Shown: positions 8,005 through 13,251 of the stretch, piece after piece
Position numbering within the stretch: the first letter of the stretch is position 1
How the letters are laid out: each line of letters starts with the position of its first letter
Assembly: GCA_964607865.1 (NCBI GenBank)
Contig: CAZSLZ010000070.1
Span: 1-16,667, forward strand
Origin: CAZSLZ01 sp964607865
GTDB taxonomy: Bacteria; Vulcanimicrobiota; JAJTBE01; CAZSLZ01
Direction: 5' to 3'
Length of the DNA: 16,667 nucleotides
Program-made: the position numbers and the translations under genes
The notes under the pieces: model-generated
Told to the model about the DNA's origin: nothing
What the model saw: only the letters and a program-made list of their open reading frames with translations
Database searches by the model: none

Positions 8005-9150
8005 TTAATAAAAATCCGGTACCTGGCCATAAGCAGAAACCAGGGCCCACAACCCCCCAAGAATAAGAGAATGGCCCCCCAGTAAAATCGGAATTTTCGA
8101 TTCATAAGCTCTACGGGTAATTTCTTTTACTATGGGATTATTGATTTTGTCAAACTCATATAAATCTGAATAAAACCTGTCGGCAGTATGAACCTGGCCA
8201 ACCAGATGGCCAAAAATTACCCGGCTGTCCAGAATTGCAGCCTGAGATACCTTTTCCATAAATTCAAAGGTTTCATTTATCCCAAGTCTTTCCATCATGG
8301 TTCCCATCAAGGATAAAACTTCGCCCCGGCCCAACCGGCCTGAAGACCTCATACCCCGTTCCTCGGAAACAATTCTGAAACTGCAGTAACAACGTTTATC
8401 CAGATATTTAAATAAGGATGACCCCACTCTGCCTGCGAGAAAAATCCGGTTTCTTTCCTTCAATAATCCTTTCAGTTTTTTAATTTTTGAAGTATCCAGG
8501 GGTAGGGTGGAAAGATATTTCTTTACCTCACTGCCAGTATCAGGGTGCTCTGCAAGAACAAGAATATCGGCAGGAGTGTCAATATCGCCGATTATTTCCA
8601 CAGTGGGTTCAATATATACAGAACGGATACCTTTTTCCTGCCAAAGGACATAAGCAAGGTTGTTATCCATTCGAATTTTATCTGCAATATCCAGAACAGT
8701 TTTTGCCGGTGTTAAAGCCACCCAGTCGGCGGAAAAAAAATTGTTGGTGTATAATATGTTTTCGCCGTCAATTATGGAAACGCACAGAGTTTCCAGAATT
8801 TCAGTGGTAATAAAAGGTGAAGCTCCGCCGCCCCAATAGAAAATCTTGTTCAGGTTATGTATTTCAACCTGTTCTGCCAGCCAATTTCCGAAAATAAAGT
8901 TATCTGTTATTTTATGAGGTTGCGAAATAATTTTATCCGACTTCACAGCAACTTTTTGCAAAAATTCTGAATTGTTGGAATACAGCAGAATTTTATCTAT
9001 ATGATAGATATTTTTAATCTTTTCTATAAGATCCAGAATGAGAGCTTCCCGGGTGCGGGCAACCCATAATTCCGGCAGGGTCGGGTGAGGTTTTGCCCCA
9101 TCCAGAACCAGCCAGGAGATTTTCTGTTTTTTAGAATTAATTTTTTTCAT
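8005..9150 (-). CDS. MobA/CofC-like nucleotidyltransferase-fold protein, function unknown
   Basis: This 381-residue cytosolic protein has an N-terminal half resembling the GT-A/NTP-transferase fold of MobA and CofC. A strand and helix at 11-50 lead to IFYWGGGASPFIT (103-115), an acidic stretch at SIIDGENILYTNN, and VEIIGDIDTPADI (184-196). The last matches the IDTPEDL-type motif that closes these domains. The usual nucleotide-binding LAGGxSxRMG loop is not recognisable at the N-terminus (LVLDGAKPHPTLPELWVART instead), so activity as a nucleotidyltransferase is uncertain. The C-terminal half (about 230-381) contains ERGMRSSGRLGRGEVLS and a Gly- and His-bearing GHSLILGGLWAL; I do not recognise it. 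It starts at an ATG with no strong ribosome site, lies between gspM and gspN in the same direction, and may have been inserted into the T2SS operon. Confidence 0.6.
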   Translation of the reverse strand: MKKINSKKQKISWLVLDGAKPHPTLPELWVARTREALILDLIEKIKNIYHIDKILLYSNNSEFLQKVAVKSDKIISQPHKITDNFIFGNWLAEQVEIHNLNKIFYWGGGASPFITTEILETLCVSIIDGENILYTNNFFSADWVALTPAKTVLDIADKIRMDNNLAYVLWQEKGIRSVYIEPTVEIIGDIDTPADILVLAEHPDTGSEVKKYLSTLPLDTSKIKKLKGLLKERNRIFLAGRVGSSLFKYLDKRCYCSFRIVSEERGMRSSGRLGRGEVLSLMGTMMERLGINETFEFMEKVSQAAILDSRVIFGHLVGQVHTADRFYSDLYEFDKINNPIVKEITRRAYESKIPILLGGHSLILGGLWALVSAYGQVPDFY

Positions 9151-9272
9151 CTTAAGGAATATTATCTTCCAATGTGTCTATTTCCTTTCTTTTACGAGGG
9201 CCCTGGGAACAAATAAAGGTTTTATGTTGTTTTAATAAAAGGATATTTATGAGAAATATTTGGAGGTGCCAG

Positions 9273-9593
9273 ATGCTAAAGAAAAATGCCAGTAAAATCA
9301 TATTAGTTTTAATCATTGTTTTATTCACAATTTCAGCACTATTTGCCCAGCAATTGACTCCCGCCGAGAATCAGCCTGAAGGGGAAGCCCGGAAAGATAT
9401 TACCGGCGCAATTATAGGAGGCGTCATATTATTGCTGTTGGTTAGCGGTTACTCTTACATAATGTACATGAAAGGCGGTTCCGGTGGCTGTCATCAATGT
9501 ATGTGCAGCAGGTTGGGCGATGATGCCTGTGAAAGAAGAGAAGGCTTGAGCCCTGAAATGAGAGCAAGAGAAGAAGAAAAAAAGGAGGTTTAA
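9273..9593 (+). CDS. Small membrane protein with cysteine-rich tail, function unknown
   Basis: This 106-residue protein is on the plus strand within a minus-strand gene run. The ATG at 9273 is preceded by TGGAGGTG with ideal spacing, so it is preferred over upstream in-frame starts. Residues 9-25 look like a signal peptide (LFA, then QQ). A short polar stretch follows, then a second hydrophobic helix (about 45-66), then GGSGGCHQCMCSRL with cysteines at 73, 76, 78 and 86 and a His at 74. The tail is charged (REEEKKEV). If the signal peptide is cleaved, the cysteine-rich tail faces the cytoplasm and might bind a metal. I recognise no family. Its stop shares the palindrome TTAA with the stop of gspM on the other strand. 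The 122 bases upstream show no convincing promoter, only a weak TTTAAT near 9231. Confidence 0.65.
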   Translation: MLKKNASKIILVLIIVLFTISALFAQQLTPAENQPEGEARKDITGAIIGGVILLLLVSGYSYIMYMKGGSGGCHQCMCSRLGDDACERREGLSPEMRAREEEKKEV

Positions 9594-10042
9594 CTCTCCA
9601 GGCTCATGGTTAAGACCCATAAACCCGAACCTTTATAATCACGAATATTCAAGCGATCTATCTGGATTCCCTCGGATTCGATGGTATATAATAATTCCAG
9701 AAGTTTTTTACCGTCTATTTCGTCGATTTTCAACTCGGCGCCTCTCCCATCTTCCCCATAAGGCTTGATATAGGCAATGGTTATTCCCATTTCCCGTGCT
9801 TTCTGTTCAATCAGGGATGATAAGGAGCCTTCAAAACTTTGAGTTTTATTGGAATTGTACTTTTCATATTCTTCCAGTAGAGTTTTTATTTCTTTGATGC
9901 TTTCCTCATTTGACTGCAAAGCTTTGCGGTTTCTGTTAATAGAAGTTACCGTGGGTAAAACAAACAGGCCAAAATAACCCATTATCACAAAAACAATTAT
10001 ACCTATAGTTAATATGAGTTTTTCCCTTTTTTTATTGTCCAT
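9590..10042 (-). CDS. gspM: Type II secretion system GspM/PilO-like inner-membrane protein
   Basis: This 150-residue protein has a single N-terminal membrane helix (about 9-29). A coiled-coil stretch follows (about 33-62; NRKALQSNEESIKEIKTLLEEYEKY), then a small ferredoxin-like periplasmic domain (about 75-150; ELKIDEIDGKKLLELLYTIE). This is the GspM/PilO layout; GspM binds GspL in the inner-membrane platform. The ATG at 10042 is chosen because GGAGG lies 6 bases upstream; a TTG two codons earlier would touch that site. It overlaps the end of gspL by 11 bases and meets the opposite-strand small gene tail to tail with a 4-base overlap. Sequence similarity is low, as is usual for GspM; the call rests on layout and order K-L-M. 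Confidence 0.75.
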   Translation of the reverse strand: MDNKKREKLILTIGIIVFVIMGYFGLFVLPTVTSINRNRKALQSNEESIKEIKTLLEEYEKYNSNKTQSFEGSLSSLIEQKAREMGITIAYIKPYGEDGRGAELKIDEIDGKKLLELLYTIESEGIQIDRLNIRDYKGSGLWVLTMSLES

Positions 10043-11384
10043 TTGCAACCTCCCCGGTAGAAGATTCCAGTTTAATCTGAAACGCTACTTTCCCGTTGGG
10101 TTTTGTGGTCTGTTCCTGAATTTCCGTTTCTGCAAAATGAACTTCAAGATTTTTATTCAATTTTTCAATAGTCTGGAAAGAGTCAGATTCGCCTTTTATT
10201 TTTATTCCGCCCTGAGTCATTTCGACCTCGTATAAGCTTACCTCCAGGTCTTTCTGGGCGTCGGCGAGTTGGCTGAAAATATTCAGGGCGCTGTAACTGC
10301 CTTCACTGCCCCCGGATTTTTTTTGCTTGAGTAAAGCTTCCACCTGAGATTTGGGCGCTTTTATAGTGCCTACATCGGGAATAACTTCCCTGATTTTTTC
10401 GGTAATGGTGTTCTGAACAATCTTATTCCTTTTCCGCAGATGGCTTTCTTCAATTTTCATACTGATTGAAAAAAGAAACAAGGGGATAAGAAAGAGCGCA
10501 GCCCATTTATAAGGAAGGGAAATACCGCTCTTCTGGGTTTCCCTGAAATTTACCTTTTCTTTCCCTGCGATATCATAAAGAGCAGCCCCAAATGCGATAG
10601 CATCGGTATAGGGTGAAAGCCCACCCGGAAGTTCAAAAGTGCTGACTTCCTTGTTAAGGGCCTGCTCAAGATATTTTTCCAGACCGTTCAGTTGGGCGCC
10701 GCCTCCGGTAATTATAACCTTCTGATAGTTTATGGTTTTTATAATTGCTGCTGAGTTTAAAAGAGAATCCAGGGATCTTTGTATTATTTTGTTAAAAATA
10801 CCCTGGGAAAACATTTGTTCCCGGGCCTCTTCCCTGGAAACCCCCAAAGTGTTATAGAGCAGGTTTTCAAAATCTCTGGTACCTGTAACCCTGACTCTGG
10901 CCATATCCACTATTCCGTCTTTAATTCCATAAAAAGAGGTTTTGGTGTTGGCAAAATCAATAATAAGAGCTTCTTCAATATTATTATATGCGGCAAGCCT
11001 GGCAAGGGCGCAGGCTTCGGTGTCAAGAATTTGGAAATTCACTCCATGGTTTGCGCTGGCTTCTTTTATGTATTTCTCTTTAACACTTTTTTCTACAATA
11101 AAAACATTAGCCCTGTCTTTATATATTGTAGAAATATCCCAATCTACCTTATCCAGGGGAAGAGACAGGGTATCTACCAATTCTCCAGGTAGAATTTCAC
11201 GAATTCTTTTTTTGTCCTGAAAAGGAAAATGGAATTGCCGGAAACTTATATAAGGAGCGGAAAGTACCAGAATTTTTTTCTGGGGTTTTGCATTTTCCAC
11301 CACGTTGACATTGCCCCATCTTCCATTTACTGTAATTTTCCTGATTTTGGTGGTTCCTATTTCAATACCTTGATATACGCTCAT
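10032..11384 (-). CDS. gspL: Type II secretion system GspL (PilM-like cytoplasmic domain)
   Basis: This 450-residue protein has an actin-like (PilM/FtsA-type) cytoplasmic domain with phosphate-loop-like IEIGTTKIR (7-15), IIDFANTKTSFY (141-152) and ITGGGAQLNGLE (225-236). One membrane helix (about 294-308) and a periplasmic ferredoxin-like domain (about 365-445) follow. GspL recruits GspE to the membrane through its cytoplasmic part. The actin-like motifs are better kept than in many GspL proteins, making it partly PilM-like, here fused to the PilN-like part. I chose the ATG at 11384 over an in-frame TTG 18 bases upstream, which lies inside the gspK end. It starts 2 bases after gspK and overlaps gspM by 11 bases. 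Confidence 0.85.
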   Translation of the reverse strand: MSVYQGIEIGTTKIRKITVNGRWGNVNVVENAKPQKKILVLSAPYISFRQFHFPFQDKKRIREILPGELVDTLSLPLDKVDWDISTIYKDRANVFIVEKSVKEKYIKEASANHGVNFQILDTEACALARLAAYNNIEEALIIDFANTKTSFYGIKDGIVDMARVRVTGTRDFENLLYNTLGVSREEAREQMFSQGIFNKIIQRSLDSLLNSAAIIKTINYQKVIITGGGAQLNGLEKYLEQALNKEVSTFELPGGLSPYTDAIAFGAALYDIAGKEKVNFRETQKSGISLPYKWAALFLIPLFLFSISMKIEESHLRKRNKIVQNTITEKIREVIPDVGTIKAPKSQVEALLKQKKSGGSEGSYSALNIFSQLADAQKDLEVSLYEVEMTQGGIKIKGESDSFQTIEKLNKNLEVHFAETEIQEQTTKPNGKVAFQIKLESSTGEVANGQ

Positions 11385-11386
11385 TT

Positions 11387-12304
11387 TTAATCTGCCTGCC
11401 AAAGAATAACTTTACCGGTCTGGCCGGATCTTTTTACAATTACATTTAAATCTGAAGTTTCCTTCAAATAATTTTCCACAGTAATGGTTATTTTAAAATA
11501 TTCGCTTTTTACATCGGCCACTTGTTTCATTCTAAACAACAAGTCGTGATTCATGCCAGGAAGTTTCAGCAAGTCATCCATGCTGGAAAAAGGCTCCTCA
11601 TCCCGGCGCCGGATTATTTCCCCGGCCATGCTGTCAGTTACCTGGTCATCCAGGCTCATGAGTACTTCCTGATCTGCGGTGTTTACATTCACGTAACCAT
11701 TGGAATAAACCGTGAGCACATCCCGTAAGCCTTTATACTTTTTTCCCTCAATCTCCTGGCCCTGAAAAATTTCAGGAGTTATTCCCTTGATTAACTTTAT
11801 CTCCGCCACGGAATCCAGTGGGGCTCCCTTGACGGGAATCTCCCGGTAGTCCAGTCCGTCAGCGCCCATGGGGTTCCGTCTTTGATGATCGGCATCAATC
11901 CAGTCTGCTATTGGGTTTGCAATATCCGGCTCGATAAGCAGTACTTCCAGAAGCCTTCTGAATTGATTGTAATGTTTCTCTTCGATATCGTCGTCTTCAA
12001 TGATATAGTTTGGGTTGAAATATCTTTCCAGATCTTCCACCTTCACAGATATATAAACCTGTTCATCTTCAAGATGATAGGGGGGTAAGGCCTGGGCCCA
12101 GTCATCCCGGAAGGAATCCACTGTCGGGTCGTCCAGGGTAAAAAGGTTCATAACCCCGGTATAGGCTGAACGCGACATATAATAGGCTTTTTCCCTGAAT
12201 TCAATACGTTGATAGTACTCTGCTGCGAACATCGCATCTGCGGACATCTGCACTATCATTATATATATTATTCCTATGGCTCCCAGAACCGATACTAGAA
12301 TCAC
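11387..12304 (-). CDS. gspK: Type II secretion system minor pseudopilin GspK, leader missing
   Basis: This 305-residue protein matches GspK after its first residues. A hydrophobic helix (1-20) is followed by EFREKAYYMSRSAYTG (35-50). The GspK-typical core DWIDADHQRRNPMGADGLDY follows at about 134-153, then a helix-hairpin-helix-like segment (VNVNTADQEVLMSLDD at 205-220, SSMDDLLKLPGM at 240-251). GspK caps the pseudopilus tip and binds calcium in homologues. The only start is a GTG at 12304, overlapping the lgt stop (GTGA), with AGAGG 6-7 bases upstream. Starting there gives no basic leader and no prepilin cut site. Codons just upstream in the same frame would read E-R-G-S-S, a plausible cut site, but a TGA stop precedes them and no start codon lies between. 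See the finding on a possible frame shift. Confidence 0.85.
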   Translation of the reverse strand: MILVSVLGAIGIIYIMIVQMSADAMFAAEYYQRIEFREKAYYMSRSAYTGVMNLFTLDDPTVDSFRDDWAQALPPYHLEDEQVYISVKVEDLERYFNPNYIIEDDDIEEKHYNQFRRLLEVLLIEPDIANPIADWIDADHQRRNPMGADGLDYREIPVKGAPLDSVAEIKLIKGITPEIFQGQEIEGKKYKGLRDVLTVYSNGYVNVNTADQEVLMSLDDQVTDSMAGEIIRRRDEEPFSSMDDLLKLPGMNHDLLFRMKQVADVKSEYFKITITVENYLKETSDLNVIVKRSGQTGKVILWQAD

Positions 12305-13092
12305 GCTTGAACCTCTTTCTCATTTGTAGTTTCAGTTTTTTGGGGCGTTTTTTTTCTGAAGTAGATTATGGCAGCAGTGCAGCCCAGAATCAATAGAATA
12401 CTGAAAAGCTGGGCCAGGGACAGGGGAGATGCTCCGGGGTATTGGTCTGGTGTATTATAACGGAAGAATTCTACAATTAATCGTATTACTCCGTATGTTC
12501 CGAACATTGCCAGAGTCATTTCGCCGTCAAATTTTTTTCTTTTCCACCACCATAAAAGTATAAAAAAGGTAACGATCAGAAGGGCGGATTCGTAAAGCTG
12601 GGTGGGGTGCCTCAGACCTTCGATATGGGCGCTTTTGAATTCAACTCCCAGCGGGCAATCAGTAAGTTTTCCATAGCAGCAGCCGTTTAAGAAACAGCCA
12701 ATTCGTCCAATTGCCAGGGCAACGGTTACATGAACTGAGGTGAAATCGCTGAGCTTCCATACCGGCATCTTTTTCTTTGCCGCCAGCATAAGCAGGGCTA
12801 TGAAACCGCCAATAAGGGCGCCATGCCAGGAAAGGCCCCCCTCTCTTACATTAAGAATTTGAAGAGGTTTTTCCAGGTAATCTTTAAAATTGAGGAAGAC
12901 ATATAATAAGCGGGATCCGATTACACCACCTATTATTGCATAGATAGAGCAATCCAGGGCGGTGTCCATATCGAATTTTTCAATTTGCCTGGTGGACTTC
13001 ATAACCAGCAGAACCACGATATATGCCACTACCATCATAAGTCCGTAAAAATATATTGTAAAATTTCCTATTTTAAGTGCAACCGGGTGCAT
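12301..13092 (-). CDS. lgt: Prolipoprotein diacylglyceryl transferase Lgt
   Basis: This 263-residue polytopic inner-membrane enzyme transfers diacylglycerol from phosphatidylglycerol to the lipobox cysteine of prelipoproteins, the first step of lipoprotein maturation. The family signatures are present: REGGLSWHGALIGG (83-96, with the conserved His90), the Lgt motif GRIGCFLNGCCYG (129-141) and HPTQLYES (162-169). About seven membrane helices are visible, and the length is normal. The ATG at 13092 is preceded by CAGGAGGG. It is the first gene of the long minus-strand run; its stop overlaps the gspK start by 4 bases, so the T2SS genes are likely co-expressed with it. A promoter with a consensus -35 lies 91 bases upstream. 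Confidence 0.95.
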   Translation of the reverse strand: MHPVALKIGNFTIYFYGLMMVVAYIVVLLVMKSTRQIEKFDMDTALDCSIYAIIGGVIGSRLLYVFLNFKDYLEKPLQILNVREGGLSWHGALIGGFIALLMLAAKKKMPVWKLSDFTSVHVTVALAIGRIGCFLNGCCYGKLTDCPLGVEFKSAHIEGLRHPTQLYESALLIVTFFILLWWWKRKKFDGEMTLAMFGTYGVIRLIVEFFRYNTPDQYPGASPLSLAQLFSILLILGCTAAIIYFRKKTPQKTETTNEKEVQA

Positions 13093-13158
13093 GGTTCCCT
13101 CCTGATTTTATTAGAGGTTCATTTTTCTTTTTTATTCTGATGTTTCCTTTATTCTGAT

Positions 13159-13192
13159 AAATTTGATTTTTTTGAGATTCCCTGTCAAATTT
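13159..13192. repeat. Perfect 8-base inverted repeat, possible operator
   Basis: AAATTTGA at 13159-13166 and TCAAATTT at 13185-13192 are exact inverted copies separated by 18 bases. One arm overlaps the predicted -10 of the lgt promoter and the other its -35. A further TTTGAT lies at 13195-13200, just before the pseudokinase promoter. The placement suits a dimeric regulator that controls both directions, but the DNA here is AT-rich and chance is possible. Confidence 0.35.
13161..13188 (-). promoter_or_regulatory. Predicted sigma-70-type promoter of the lgt-gsp operon
   Basis: On the minus strand a perfect TTGACA -35 box (13188-13183) is followed after 16 bases by TCAAAT (13166-13161), which matches the -10 consensus at four of six positions. 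It points toward lgt with a leader of about 60 bases. The -10 is imperfect, so the exact start site is uncertain. Confidence 0.45.
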
Positions 13193-13203
13193 TCTTTGAT
13201 TTA

Positions 13204-13212
13204 TGATATAAT
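13204..13212 (+). promoter_or_regulatory. Predicted extended -10 promoter of the pseudokinase gene
   Basis: TGATATAAT is a perfect extended -10 element (TGnTATAAT). A poor -35 match (CTGTCA, 13182-13187) lies 19 bases upstream, which an extended -10 can tolerate. Transcription would begin near 13219, giving a leader of about 33 bases before the ATG at 13252. Confidence 0.6.
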
Positions 13213-13251
13213 ATGTTGTAAAATAAAAGAAAATAATTCTCTGGAGTGTGT

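Noticed and set aside
9151..9272. Promoters for the small plus-strand gene and the MobA-like gene
   Set aside because: Only isolated partial boxes (TTTAAT near 9231, TAGACA on the minus strand) with wrong spacing or a poor partner.
10032..11402. TTG start for gspL at 11402
   Set aside because: It lies inside the gspK 3' end with no better ribosome site; the ATG at 11384 begins the conserved actin-like strand directly.
3738..13092. Reading the cluster as a type IV pilus rather than T2SS
   Set aside because: GspK core motifs, the GspN-like gene and the gspD-gspE coupling favour T2SS, and no PilT, PilC or major pilin is present.
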